DNA of 64,000 nt from positions 42,859,554-42,923,553 of the forward strand of contig OX485803.1 in NCBI GenBank assembly GCA_950295325.1. The letters are read 5' to 3'. Position numbers and translations under genes: made by a program. Below the pieces are notes generated by a model. The model was not told the origin of the DNA, did not search any database, and saw only the letters and a program-made list of their open reading frames with translations. Positions 39,564 through 51,954 of the stretch are shown here, in pieces (position 1 is the first letter of the stretch; each line of letters begins with the position of its first letter). This DNA comes from Polytrichum commune. Taxonomy: Eukaryota > Streptophyta > Polytrichopsida > Polytrichales > Polytrichaceae.

Positions 39564-39695
39564 ATGGAGGTCGTTCCGGAGCCCAACATTGTGAGTGATC
39601 GTATAAAGGCGCTTCTTGATGATCCTCAATGGCCCAAGCATACTAAAGATCCTCAACTGAAGCGAATCAAGAAGCGAACTTCTTTGAATATATAA
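39564..39695 (+). other. small ORF (43 codons), possible captured gene fragment
   Basis: ATG to TAA encodes a compact, charged peptide containing IKALLDDPQWPKHTKDPQLK and RIKKRTSLNI. Its composition looks like real protein rather than AT-rich noise, and it lies between a CACTA-type MITE and a broken minisatellite. I do not recognise the family. It may be a piece of a host gene carried by a transposon, or chance. Confidence 0.25.
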
Positions 39696-39999
39696 TAATG
39701 CTTGGAATTTTTCTAGTTAACTATAGTTGTTCTTGAATCTGGTCTTAATTTTTCTAGTTAACTTTAGTTGTTTTTCAAATTGATTTGAATTTTCTCTAGT
39801 TAACTATAGTTGTTCCCTAAAATGTATTGAAAAAAATCTAGTTAACTGTAGTTATTTTGGCAATTGTCCAAGGTCTCGAATATACAACAAGTTAATAAAG
39901 GAAAACTGAAGGATGCTAACATGTAACTAGTTGGACTTGCAAACACTAGGATCTCAACCGATTATGCCCAAAAATCTCCCTAATCACTGGTACTCACTT

Positions 40000-40322
40000 C
40001 AGGTAGATGGGTCTTGAACAATTACTTTTCTCAGACCAGCTCACTCCGATTCTTGGAGGATATGTATGAAACATGCGATCACTTCGTACGAGATGGTTAG
40101 CAAAGGTTGTAGCGACTTTCCTCATGATTTTTGGAGCTCGTATGGATATTGTAAATCGTTGTGAGATTGAAGATCCCCCTTTCCTGGCCAACCTCCTTCA
40201 ATAATGTTGATTATTGAGATTAGAATGGTTATCATATTTTGAGCACGTAATTAGGTCTCTTTTAAAGGTATGTGGTTTTGATCTATGTTCTTGAATCCAC
40301 ATCAAACCACATAGCACTCAAA
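40000..40322 (-). repeat. dispersed repeat family A, copy 4 (reverse)
   Basis: The reverse complement runs from GAGTGCTATGTGGTTTGATG to CAAGACCCATCTACCTG. It has the same landmarks as the three + strand copies, including CGAGCTCCAAAAATCATGAG (near 40128 on this strand). Confidence 0.75.
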
Positions 40323-40329
40323 AATTAAA

Positions 40330-41170
40330 GTGTTTAATTAAGATAAGTAATCGAATTAGACACATCGACCTTACATCTCATCTTAATGTTGGACACTTCC
40401 AAAAGGGAAACCTTGGTGACACATGAACCCATCTAAGGGAGGTGCACCTCTTTTAGTTTGTGACCTATTATGGACACTTAAAATCGAGGGCAACATATAT
40501 TGGATACAAAACATAAGGACAAGTAGAAGGACAACATAAGTTTGGGATATAATTGGGAGGGTTTATGTGATCGTGTAAAGAGTAATCTTAGAGTCTTTAT
40601 TTGATGTTTTATAAGACTTTGCATCTCGACTTTGATCTTGAAGCTTGAGATGACTCCAAATGACAATCTTTGTGATTCATTATTGTCAAATGAATGGCAA
40701 TTCCCGAGCCGATACAACTGCTAGAAATGTTAGTGGAGTTGGAAAAGCCCAAATTAGGACCACATACCGTAGACATCCACACAGTCAACGTATCCTTATG
40801 AGAAAGTAAACCTTTTATTTCAAATAGTGTGGATTACATGGTGCTATAATTGCCTACTAAGGATAGTATTTTTTAACAAGTGCAACATAAGCCAAAAATA
40901 TGCTTTTGCATAACGTGATAAGACTTTGAATTGAAAAGCTCAGTATAGATACACAAGTCTATTTTCTAGCCTACCTTTAGTAAGTAAATTTTTTTTTTCT
41001 CTATAAATCTCTCGTATATAGGGGGTTTAACTTCATAGCGACCTATGCACGTCATTTAGGTTTCCAATGAAGAGTTCAGCCACCCCCTAGGGAGCACACA
41101 CATTTGCACAGCAAATTAAACTAAGGTTGTACAACTCACTTCAAGGTATCTTCAAATGGAGAGAAGGAAC
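40330..41170. other. intergenic, no recognised feature
   Basis: AT-rich sequence between repeats with no supported coding frame. Confidence 0.45.
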
Positions 41171-41176
41171 TATCAC

Positions 41177-41391
41177 CTACAAGCATACCTCTCATTCATC
41201 CAACATAAGAGCCCTGCAATAGTGTGCAACTCGGAGGAGACCTTTTTCTTAGTTGGTTTGACACCGAAATTAGCCTTAAAGACCCCAAATTAGTCTAGTC
41301 CTAGTCTTTGAAATGACTCAACAATATGTTATAAGGGGGTCATTTTTCTGTGTTGGATGAATGAGAGGTACTCTTGTATACAATACTCCCC
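41177..41391. mobile_element. inverted-repeat element family F, compact copy
   Basis: The left arm ATACCTCTCATTCATCCAAC pairs with the right arm GTTGGATGAATGAGAGGTAC. At about 215 bp this is the simplest copy and defines the family as a MITE. It is non-coding. Confidence 0.8.
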
Positions 41392-41474
41392 TCTCTCCTC
41401 TTCATACACATCAAAAAAAAAAAAAACCATTGTCCATGGAATTTGCTAAACACAATCGGTCAAAACCCTAGTGT

Positions 41475-41840
41475 AACCAAGTCCAACCGTTTACATGTTG
41501 TGATCCTTCAATTTTCCTTTATCAATTCGAGATACATTCTATAGATTCCTCTAAAATGATGGGTAAGTTTCCTAAAGTCTTGAACTTCAACTGGTTATTT
41601 CTCAAACTCAACTGGTTCATCTGTAACTACACCAAATATGATATTTAGTGTCACTTACTATTTGGGATTACACACGACTATATCCATTTATTGTAAATCT
41701 CATATTTTACTAACAAACGATTAAAAATTTACATCAAAGGTAAAAATAAATAAACAAATAAGATATCGCACTGTGTGAATCCAAATAGTACGTGACACTA
41801 AGTATCATATTTAGTGCAGCAGTCAGTTCTCTCCCCCATT
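41475..41840 (+). repeat. family D copy interrupted by a MITE
   Basis: The left part matches family D up to TTCATCTGTAACTA. The remaining end (CAGTTCTCTCCC) resumes after 41820. Between them, 41627-41820 is an inverted-repeat element whose arms contain ATGATATTTAGTGTCACTTA and GTGACACTAAGTATCATAT. This is a clear nested insertion. Confidence 0.75.
41627..41820. mobile_element. ~194-bp MITE with TTTAGTGTCAC-type ends (family G)
   Basis: The arms of about 45 bp pair closely. The sequence sits in the middle of a family D repeat whose uninterrupted versions exist at 22285-23205, which defines its borders to within a few bases. It is non-coding. Confidence 0.75.
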
Positions 41841-41879
41841 CATATACTATAATATAATGTGGTGTAAGTTAGGTTTAAG

Positions 41880-42025
41880 TTTTAAGCAATCATAGTTTCT
41901 GCAAATGATTGCCATTTCATTGGCATTCAAAAAAGTGATCATTGATCTGGAGTTCGAATCCAGAGTCAGACAAAGACGTAAGCAAGTTGATGCAGAGTAC
42001 TTGTAAGTAAGTAAGTAAGTAAATT
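41880..42025 (+). repeat. possible tRNA-derived SINE remnant
   Basis: CTGGAGTTCGAATCCAG (near 41948) forms a perfect 5-bp stem and 7-base loop like a tRNA T arm. A (TAAG)n-like tail follows at about 42004-42021. No matching acceptor stem or convincing A box is visible upstream, so it is not a tRNA gene. Confidence 0.3.
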
Positions 42026-42475
42026 ATAAAGTAGCCAATGGGATGGGCCGGTTGAGGGCTATGTGTCAAGCTCTAGGGGTCTAAGTTAATACTATAATAT
42101 TCATAGCATAGCAAGGTAAACTCTCATAACATGCACCAGAACTGACATGCACTTGCAACAAGTTCCCAATACAATCGCAGAGTAGCTTAGGGGCGGGGCG
42201 GTTTAGTTGTCCCATGTCAGATGGCCTTTTTCCATGCTCACATTCTCTCATTGTCCGATTTCTAAACATCCCAGTTTTTAAGGTCTTTGGGCCCCTCACT
42301 AGGTTAGGTGTAAACCTAAACTGATCGTGGACCAAGAGGCAATGACCGTGCACCAAAAAGTGGATGTACTGGTTTTTTGAATATATGCCCGAAAAGGTAG
42401 TTTGGGGATTTTCTTTCATGTTTGACCTTCTTCACTCTTCCCCCCCCCCCCCCCGGGGGGCAAAAAGAACGATTA

Positions 42476-42990
42476 AAATATATTCCCGGGTATGCAACTC
42501 CCGTATTATATGGTCCTGATTATAATCACTTATAATGCGTTTTAGTCCAATATTGAGTGATACAATTTGTTTTAATGTAGGAAACCCTTGTAGCCCTTCT
42601 AACAAGGAATCCAAAAATGTAATTATATATAGGAAATGAATATATTTTGAAGCATATAATTGCATTAAAAACCAAATTATATGATTTTTTTAATACAAGT
42701 ACCATAGGTCAAACTACCCAACTTTTTGGACTTTTTAATAAAATTTTAACATTGTGAATGAATTATAATATTAATGGGAGGCAACTATTCGTGGCTTATA
42801 ATTTTAATGGGAGGCTTAATAAATATGCAACCCAACTTTTTTTTTCATCTCATTTTATTTAATTTGGTCTTCACCCAACTTTTTGATCATTTTAATTTGA
42901 TATAATTTTTACAAAAGCCGTCCTCTAAGCCGTTTTAAGTACGATGTCCCCTGCATATAATATGGGAGTTGCGTACCCGGGAATATATTC
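42476..42990. mobile_element. ~515-bp element with ~38-bp terminal inverted repeats
   Basis: The left end has ATTCCCGGGTATGCAACTCC and the right end GGAGTTGCGTACCCGGGAAT, with pairing continuing through TATTATATG. The interior is AT-rich and non-coding. The flanks are too alike in composition to define a target duplication, so the superfamily is unassigned. A run of C then G at 42441-42460 lies just outside. Confidence 0.75.
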
Positions 42991-43144
42991 AACAACATTT
43001 TTTTGCCATGGTTTTTTTACTTTTGGAGTTCGACTACAAACCACATACTTTAGGAGAGCAAGGGACAACTTCATGGTCCATGATGTAAACAACTCCTTAA
43101 AGTTGCCCCAATATCATATGTCATGTGTTGTTAGGAAGTTATAG

Positions 43145-44190
43145 ACACATTTCTCCTCAACGTATGTAGAAGTGAAGTTTTGGTGCACGTGTGGTAAAGG
43201 TCACTTGGTTGGAGTGGTACCTATTCTTGTTAGCAATTTGGTGAAGAAAAATACCCAAGTGAGGGGTAACATAACATTAGTCAGCATAAGAGCTCACTTC
43301 CAAGCCTAAAGATACCCACAAATTTATTTTTATTTGTCAATTGCATTGTTGACAACGGGTTTTTTCCCTTGCTGACTTGGAATGAGGTGGGAGTAACAAC
43401 ATGGAAGCTCGAGATTGCTAACATTGTTCACGTTTGCAGGTCGATCAACGTTACATTCTCAACATCTTCAAAGTAAGGCTCTTGGCCCATCCAACTCCCT
43501 AGGTTTGGTGGGTAAAGTTATGAAATTGGCATTCCTCTAGGAACTATGGTGCAAAAAAAACAGAGCTTCAATGTAAAATTCCAAGTAAAATATATTTAGG
43601 GTATTATTAAGTTATTTTTTAAGTATAATAAGTATATTCCAACTATATCCATCAAATATGTGGAATATCTCATGAATATGCGCATTATTTCACATCCAAC
43701 TTGAAAATACCCCATTACCACACATGACCCCTTAAAGTACAGGGAAGTTAAACCCCCCACCCCATTTCGTAAGCTTAAGTTACAATACTACAAAGAGTGG
43801 TGTTGGACTTTTTAAAATCAGTATTCTAGCTTGTCCTACTTGGATGGATACCCAAACTAGCATTGCATTCAAGATTTAGGGACAACGGGTCCCATGCACG
43901 TAACTTATTTCATATCCTACAATTCTCTCAAAGTTTGAGAAGTGGAAAGAGGAGCTCCTATAAATTTCACCCAACTTTCAAAATAGGTTCCAATACATAA
44001 TGAGCTAATGAGCTCTTAATGGAAGATTTTCTCAAAGAACAAGCAAACCCAAGGTTTCATCCCTCTTTGAAGGACTTCACAGATAACACTAGTGTGTCCT
44101 GCCAGTGTTGGTGTCGATCGTGCTCGTAAGTAGAATCTCTCTCCGGCAAGTTCCTCTTTGAACACAGCTCTTCTCCGAGGTTCCAAACTC
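43145..44190. other. intergenic, includes a family B fragment
   Basis: A diverged family B block lies near 43570-43710. Otherwise no gene, RNA or clear repeat is recognised. Confidence 0.45.
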
Positions 44191-44196
44191 CTGGTT

Positions 44197-44250
44197 ATTA
44201 AATGTACCTATTCAATTATTAATTATTAATAATTGAATAGGTACATTAAT
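44197..44250. repeat. 54-bp near-perfect palindrome
   Basis: The arm AATGTACCTATTCAATTATT pairs with AATTGAATAGGTACATT across a short AT centre, with one extra base in the left arm. It could extrude as a cruciform or be a very small foldback element. Confidence 0.85.
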
Positions 44251-44421
44251 AATTTTTAATTTTTAAAAACTTATTTGCTAACAAAAGAAAGTAAAAAATG
44301 GCACCAACAGTTACTATTTGGGGTTTAAAACTTTCTCCGGGACGCTTGAGGACCGTTGATTGTTGGCCACAATGCAATTTGACATCTGAAATCATGCAGC
44401 CACTTGTCACAAAGTTCAGTT

Positions 44422-45331
44422 AGGACCACTTCACACACGAGCCAAGAGCCGTGACCGTGCGACTGTGAGAGCCCAAGAGAAAGTGTCCAAAGGCCGTCCC
44501 AACACACCTGCAAACATCATCATCTACTGTGGTCACGGACCCTCAACTGTAGTGTGAAGCCATATGCGATTGGGCTCTCAATCAAATGCTATTTCAACAA
44601 TTTCTATTCACACGGTCTTCACACATGATAAAATCAAATAAACGAAACCAACGGTTGTGAGCGTTCGGAGTGCCATGGTCGCTGGGTTTTGTGTTAGGCC
44701 TACCTCCAAGACGTGGTTTTGAAAATAGTCCAAGTGACCATGAAACATGATCCGTTTGATATGCCATGTAGGAAAAACTCATGGAGGCTCTACATCCATC
44801 TTGCATTCACATACTCCATTGGTCCCTCAAGCGTAGTGTGAAGTAGCGAACTTGGACCGGCTCCGCCTTTTCCACCAACGAGAGTGCTTGGAGTGTACTG
44901 GTCACGGGCCCCACGGGGAGGTCACTTCATTGTCAAGTTGACACCACGTGCGGACAAAGTTTGCTACCCCTAGATTACATGCCATATATAATTTTAAAAT
45001 TTATGATATTTTTTCTACACATACATAACCATTGATAGTATCTTTTGTATATTTTTTGAAATTTTTAGTCATCTTTATTTTTTTAGTAATTGTATTAGTT
45101 CAATTCTGTGTCATTCTAGTTAGAAACGGTATGTTTTATGAAAAAAACAAATCATCAAATTTAGTTACCACTTTACACTATGTCATGAAAAAAATTTGAT
45201 AAAATTTTGACCCATGTTGGTGGTGCAACTTACCAAAAGAAGATTTTTTTGGTCGCACGTGGTGTTCAACTTGACAATGGAGTGATCCCCCCGTGACAGG
45301 CCCTCAGTCTCGTGTGTCTTGAAGTGGCCCT
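44422..45331 (-). mobile_element. family E element, copy 2, with a nested insertion
   Basis: The ends match the copies at 20488-20990 and 56907-57391. The extra length comes from a 384-bp element at 44912-45295 inserted near the right end. Removing it and one 8-bp duplicate restores the order seen in the other two copies. Confidence 0.8.
44912..45295. mobile_element. 384-bp hAT-like MITE nested in family E
   Basis: It begins CACGGGGAGGTCACTTCATT and ends with the near complement finishing GATCCCCCCGTG. The flanks ACGGGCCC (44904-44911) and ACAGGCCC (45296-45303) are an 8-bp target duplication with one difference, as expected for the hAT superfamily. The interior is AT-rich and non-coding. 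Confidence 0.85.
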
Positions 45332-45654
45332 TAGTGGAATGACACCATGCATAAAATATTCACATATTGTGTGAATATATATATATGATAACTCTGACTC
45401 AAAAACATTGCATATTGTGGTGATTATGGGATCACGATATGAATCCTATCGTACAAAAGTGTATGGGGTCCACGACTCCATGGAAGGAGCGATTTGGGTG
45501 AGGCTTCGAGACACATGGTTTTGGTGACAAGTAGTCGACCTTCAAGCTTCCTGCCTGCCTTTGAGGCACCTTTCGTGGGTGAAGTGACAAGTCCACGTGA
45601 GGAAACTATGGCATCCATATCTCTCATTTTGTGTCCGGGAATAATTTTAGGGCA

Positions 45655-45865
45655 TAATCGGTCAAGGATTAAGCTAGCAGTATTTCCAAGTGCAACCAGT
45701 TTGGTTACATGTTGGACATCTTTCAGTTTTTTCTATGTTGATTTAAGGTACATTCTCTAAACTCCATCAAAATGATAGGTACTTTTTCTGATGTCTTCAT
45801 CTTCAACCAGTCCTTTCTCCAACTCAACTGGTTCATCTGTGACTAAGCGGTCGGTTCTCCCATTT
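45655..45865 (+). repeat. dispersed repeat family D, single copy
   Basis: This diverged copy contains GGTTACATGTTGGACATCTT and ACTCAACTGGTTCATCTGTG. It directly precedes a family F copy that begins near 45885. Confidence 0.7.
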
Positions 45866-45884
45866 CAACAGTCTAATTCATCCA

Positions 45885-46285
45885 ACATAATAGCTTTTTA
45901 AATAGTGTGTAGTTTGGAAGTTCATTGCTTTATTTACTTGAGTTGACGATAAAATGAGATTCAAAGACTTTGCATTAGTCTACACTGGTATGTGCAATTA
46001 GGTAGACCCATGCTAATTTATCGACATTGCACATTGTTTCGAGTACTAACTATCACTTTGACAAATATGGGGAGTTTGTTTTTTCGATTGTGATTGTATT
46101 TCCGGCTGTAATAAGAAGTTATGAGTTTTGTGATTTGATTTTGTCTTGAGGCAATTTGCATGGATTTATAGTCAAGCTAATCGCATGGTCAACCTAATTG
46201 CACATTCAAGACAAATCGACCACAAGTCTAGAGGGGGTCAAGTTTCTAGGTTGGATGGTTGAGAGATATGCTTGTACAATTTGCC
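45885..46285. mobile_element. inverted-repeat element family F, copy 3
   Basis: The left end has AATTCATCCAACATAATAGC and the right end has GGTTGGATGGTTGAGAG, a diverged complement. The centre shares GCATTAGTCTACAC with copy 1. It is non-coding. Confidence 0.6.
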
Positions 46286-46289
46286 CTTT

Positions 46290-49200
46290 ATATTTGCTAC
46301 TTCTATATGTGTTAAAATTCCCTATGTGTTAACATTTTTTCTACTCCCAACTTGGGGAGACTATAAAGACATCAAGTGTTCAATGTTACCTAAATGCTTA
46401 CTCCCCTCTTTGTATATGTGCCTTCTATAAATGTTAACCAACTATGATACTACATAATACCTTAATATATAACATGTCATATAGGAAGTCAAATAAACCC
46501 CTAAGTCAAATATATCCTAGACTTGTCATATATGAAATGACGAAGTCTAGGATATTGATTGCAAGCCCCTCTCAAGTCTCGTCAACTCAATTTGCCCTAG
46601 TTGCTTGAACCACAATGTACCAGTGCTCAAATTCTTGAGAATGTTGCTTTTGACTTCCAGTAGGTCAAATCTCATACCATCAAAAGGCTATTGGGAAAAC
46701 AATTCCAAAAATAGTAATTTTTTCTAAATTCCAACATTTAATGTCCAAAATTTCCCTTCCAAGTCTCTTACGGTGGCTGCGAGTTTTGTCTCCTTGCCAA
46801 CCCTCTTACCGACCCTCTAATGCACATGGGGGTTCACCTAGTGCAAAATGTTGCATATGTGTGCGAGTATTATTTTTATTTTGGGGGGCGACTATTAATT
46901 ATATTGGCATACATTTTGAGGATCCTATAATATCATAATATTGGGATTCAAGCCTTTTGATGAGATTGTATGTTATTTGTGAAATTATAGAGCTTTAATA
47001 TCCATAATCATATATTAAATTTAAGAAATTAAACTTTTTGAAAGTAGGACTAGAAGTATTAGAGGCATTTTTCAAGATTCCAATGATATATATATATATA
47101 TATATATATACATGCCAAAATATAGCAATGAAATTTTCTTTTGGTTTACATTATATTGAAAAGATGTGGTGTAAAAAATGCATTACAAATGGCTCAAGTA
47201 TGAACCCATAAGGTCTAGCATATAACATAGACAACTTAACCTCGAGGAGAAACTAGTTCTATTAGGCACTCAACATTATTGCTATCCAATACATACAATT
47301 TGGAGGATGATTGATATGACTTTGTCACAGTTGATATAATTAAATTGACATCTATCCACTTAAAGTTTGGAGCATCATATTTGTACTTCAAAAAACCTCT
47401 AGCTTTAGAAAATCAATACAATAAGACCATAATGTTGCAACTAGACCCAATTTTCTTCTCATTGGATGATGGTTTGTTTAAAAGGTCCACTATTGACATG
47501 ATATTCCATGTTTTGATCCAATTCTCCTGGACATCTTTCTTTACCCTTTTTTCCAATACGAACCCACATCTTGTGTCGTTGCCACACTAGTTACAACTGC
47601 AACTCTATTCCTTGCTCACTATCCCACAACCTTTGTAGCAAATATCTTCAATGTGCTACGCAATTGGAGCCCAATCCCAATAGATAAGTAACTAGATGAA
47701 ACAACACTTAGATAGTCAGTAGAATGATTGAAATCACACACCCATGTTAGCCACACAACAATTGAGATAGAGGAGGTGGAAATGAGCCCCCATTGGGGTT
47801 TCGGGGAGATCATTCCTCCTTCTCTAAGGGCTCCTTCAATCAATGAAATATTGAATGTTATGAATAAACTTAGTCTCACTATTTGGGATGATGGAATAGA
47901 AATCATTCTCATTAGGAAAATAGCATAAAAGCTACCTAAGATCTATACAACAATTTGGCCTTTGTTGGCATTCTTCAAAAAAAAATGATATCAACAAACT
48001 TTTGAGTATTCTCTTGGGATTTTTGTTCACGTATGTGGCATATGATTGTTTTTACTCACCTAATCACTAGTAGGCTAAGTTTCTTTAACCTAAGTATTAG
48101 GTATAAAGTCCTTCCTTTGTTAATTGTAACTTTGTTATAATTTAAACTTTTAAAAATAAAAATGCCACCCTATGTTTTATTCCACCCCCTTTTGAAAAAA
48201 AAAATTGGAAGTGTGCCCCCCAAGCTCTCATGAGGAATTGATGGAGATCTTCAACATCGAATCCTCACACCTTTGTTGAGGAAGAGGAGAACATTGAACA
48301 TCTTACATCTAAACATGTAGCCCCTACGTGTTACAAGGATGTGCAGTCTTCTCTTTAAACTTCACGTCATTATCTTGAGCAAAGGTCTACTAATGTTATG
48401 CGTCTGGTTAAAAAAACTAAAGAAGTTTGCAAAAGAGATTGATCTCCTCCATGCCAATCAACTCCCAAGAGACCTCTATAGATGCCTTCTTCCACCCCAG
48501 AGGAATGGAATTGGAGAACTTCTTACTTGTAATATGAGACTTCATTTAATCTTACAATAGTATTTTACTTGTGTTACATTCACAAGCATTATCTTCTTGT
48601 TCATTACACTAAGTTAGAAATACCATAACCCGTTAACCACCCTGTAGCCGTGCACCAGACCGCCATCATAATGGTGAAGTGCCATTTCTAAAACAGATCA
48701 TGGCTCAGCGGCAACTTCAATGCGTGTACACTTAGTGTAGCCAATGGGAGTCAAGTGTTAATGTACTCATGAGGTAACCGATTTAGGCGATGTTCTATAT
48801 GGAAATGCAGATTACCGTGTTCGGTGTAGGGAGAATCTAGTGAACGAGTAGGGGGTTGGACAACTTTCCACTATGAAAAATTGTAGCAATTTTGTATAAG
48901 GCAGAAAAATATGAAACAACTTGCATTCTTCATGAATCCTTCTCATCTTTCTTGGAAAATTATCTCATTATTGTCAGACCAGATCTTGAATGCAAACCAC
49001 CTTATTTTCACGGGTTATGATATTTCTACATCTGTTAAAATGTTAGCATTCTATGTGTTAAGAAAATTTCCACTCCCCAATGTTAACAGATACAGAGGGC
49101 AGACTGCAATAGTGCAGTAAATGAAATCAATTGGTACGGTGGATGTGGAGGATTGAAATATACATTAATCTAATAAATGTCAACCATCATAGTACTCTGG

Positions 49201-49420
49201 GCCATCTGTCTCAGACAATACTACATTGTTTTTAAATGAGCCTTCTTTGAAACCGGAAAGGTAGTACAACTTCTATAGTAAGGTCCTTCAAACACCCACA
49301 ATGTTTGCATGGTCGATTGTACAAGGCATGGAGCATAGAAATTTCATGGTGCCATTTCATTTCTACCCTAAATTTTGAGAAACGGAGTCCAATCAACTTC
49401 TCTTCTTGGTAATGTTAGGG
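46290..49420. other. intergenic, AT-rich, no supported gene
   Basis: This stretch includes a (TA)n run at about 47085-47110. Open frames near 47345 and 47619-47912 are below 100 codons with no recognisable domain. They may be decayed transposon coding sequence, but I cannot show it. Confidence 0.45.
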
Positions 49421-49645
49421 TGGTTTGTTCACAACACCTACCAATGGGGAGGGTGCAAAACGTTGGTTAATGTTGTAGAGCGTTCATATTATTATTTCTA
49501 GATAAATCAAGTGTAAATTATGGTCAATGATCCCTAATTAATCTAGTGAGCTTGATTAGGATGGATAAGCAACCAATTTATAGGAGGTTAGTTTTTACTA
49601 TTACCCCTTCCGCAGGTGTTAGGAAACCAAACCGTATTGTGGAAG
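49421..49645. mobile_element. MITE family H, copy 2
   Basis: The left end GGTTTGTTCACAACACCTAC pairs imperfectly with the right end CAGGTGTTAGGAAACCAAACC. About 225 bp and non-coding. The flanks GTTAGGGTG and GTATTGTGG are only weakly alike. Confidence 0.65.
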
Positions 49646-49649
49646 GTGG

Positions 49650-51820
49650 CAACTATATGTCATTTTGTGTGATCACTGATTCTAATCGAATTGGAAGGTG
49701 ATACTAAACTTGATAACACTTGAGGTAGGTTTCCATGTTTGTTGATGACCCACTAGATTCTAGACAATAATAGTTCGGATATGTTCTCTTGAAGATAACA
49801 CAAACAAGCAACCAACCACATTGTAGTTGATTACTAGAATCTGGAGGGTCGTGACCATGGGCCACTAGGCTTTCATACACCCACTAAACTCTTTAAAAAT
49901 AATAATAGTTGATTGGCACATACGAAACCTACCCCATCAGATTTCATTCACATTTGTCCTTATTCCCACCAAAATCTGGTGGACAAGCAATAAAACATGG
50001 AAGCTCATTCTTACATCACCTCAATTCTCAAAAAAGAATATTTTGTTGGAAAGAGAGTCTATTTTCCTCCAAAATGTTCAAAGAAGTTCAATTATTAGTA
50101 CTATTTAGGATGCATGTCAAATTTTGTCCAAGTAATTTTGTGGAATAAGTCTCATGACCATGAATGACACTTTGGTTACAACAATAAAACGATTAAACAT
50201 ACATTGGTCCCAAGTCATAGTGGAGTCAATACAACAATCCTTCACTCAATTAGTCGTATTATGTCATTCAATAAAAGGTGGTGCAAGTAGCCTATGAGCC
50301 CGGGGTTTCAACTCTCCCTCTTAAAACAATTGCTTCAAAAACATTTCTAATGAAGTGATGAATTCCCGGGAAGTGCATCTTTCATAACACATATGAGCAT
50401 ACGTGAGTGCACAGCTTGTGAGAAGGGGTATAAATTTGAATTGTTCCGTATGACATATACATATGTTACACAAATTATAACTCATAGTTATGTACATGTA
50501 TGGAGGACCTCTAGAAAACATAACATTTGTGCTTGTGTGGTAGGGTCACTAGACTTTATAGAATAAGTATTTAAAATTAGCAAAAACAAATGCTTCAATT
50601 AAGGCTTGATTTGTTGGGAGGGTTTATGGAATGCATACAAAATTTGGTAATTATTGGGTGGAGTCTAGGGATCCAATTGACTTGTTGGACTGTTCATCAA
50701 GCATGGATATTGGTTTATGTTGGTATCAAAAAGGAACCACCAAGAAGTGGACTTACGATCTTACCAATCATTTGATGCTATATTTAGAAACAATAATTGC
50801 ATTAGCTTCTATGACATATATTGTAGACTTAGATGCTAATGAGTTACATTTGGAGAATGAAAAGGTTTCCAACGACATTATTAATGAATGCTAGGGCTTT
50901 ACATCATACACGTGATAGGGGTGCATTATTATTCAAAAATATATTTGTGTACTTGTGTTAATGACTATATATGCACATGTAAACAATTTAAGTATACATA
51001 CTCTCACTTGAATTTTTATCATTGAAATTGTACGTGCATTGCTTGAGTTTACAAAACAAAAACAAAAAAAAAACATGTTTGTAGGGGGTTTTTTAGAGTA
51101 TGTTGCAAACGCATGTGGTTCTTGGTTTTTAATGAAAGTTGCACCCCTTGGGGATGATTTTCTCTTTCACAAAGAACAAAAACATGCTTCAAAAGAAAAA
51201 GAATCCATTCAAATGATTTGTGTTTGAATAATATAAAACCATCAATTTTTCCATACGTTAATTTTAGAACCAATTAGAAGCAATTCCCTAAAACATGGGT
51301 CACCATTTCAACACCCTAGGTGCTGAATTTCATGAGTCTACAAAACATTTATATTTTTCCTTGGAACTAATAATCTTAAAATGCAAAAGTAGCTATGAAT
51401 AAACACTTCTTAGAAAATGGTTCGATAGCTCCAAACCAAGTTCTAAAGACGGTGAACCCTACGAGTGCTACACATAGCTGCCACCTTGGGCTTGTGAGAG
51501 AGCACACTCTTTATTCATGCTACTTCCTAAGGAAGTAAGCATGCATTCTATGACGTGACTTATATTCTTCAACTTCATATATAAACTTGTAAAATGTTAT
51601 TGCACAGCCACTAACTCCCCGAACAAAAAGAGAAAAAGAAAAGGAAAAACCAAGTTATAATATAGATTTGAGCAAACCATCTCAGTGACAAAAATTTCCT
51701 TTTTTCTTTTGGAAGTGCATGTGAGAAGGTCTTTCTCATTTTGTAATTAAAACGTGACAAGCGTACTAAACACGGGCCACAGCCTGATAGAGGGAGTCAT
51801 GACTAAGGTACATATAATCC
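49650..51820. other. intergenic, no supported gene
   Basis: AT-rich sequence. The open frame at 50631-50894 (87 codons) overlaps another in a second frame and has no recognisable motif. Confidence 0.45.
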
Positions 51821-51829
51821 AAACCAAGG

Positions 51830-51950
51830 TCCAAGATGACCATAAATCAAATTGGGTGATAGTGGAGAGGTACCCATTTTCAAATGGAGTGGTTGGCGGT
51901 TCGATTCCCACTATGAAATCTTCTCTCTACTTGACGAAAAAAAATTAGCT
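51830..51950 (+). repeat. candidate SINE (tRNA-like promoter boxes)
   Basis: GGTTCGATTCC near 51897 is a perfect match to the RNA polymerase III B-box consensus. TGATAGTGGAGAGG about 40 bp upstream is a plausible A box, and an A-rich run follows near 51940. No cloverleaf can be drawn, so a retroposed tRNA-derived sequence is more likely than a tRNA gene. Confidence 0.35.
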
Positions 51951-51954
51951 ATGT

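Larger units (their letters stand above)
39055..39862 (+). repeat. degenerate minisatellite (CTAGTTAACTATAGTTGT-like), interrupted
   Basis: Copies of a word close to CTAGTTAACTATAGTTGT recur every 35-50 bp at 39055-39220 and again at 39709-39862. The roughly 480 bp between the two blocks holds a CACTA-like MITE and a small open frame, so the array was probably split by insertion. Confidence 0.7.

Noticed and set aside
41940-41985. tRNA gene suggested by a perfect T-arm-like hairpin
   Set aside because: There is no matching acceptor stem, D arm or anticodon arm upstream; at most a SINE remnant.
42441-42460. C run followed by G run as a regulatory or G-quadruplex element
   Set aside because: A simple homopolymer at an element edge; its length is unreliable in sequencing and no function can be supported.
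47345-47912. Possible genes from 80-97-codon frames
   Set aside because: No recognisable domain, AT-rich composition, and competing frames on the other strand.
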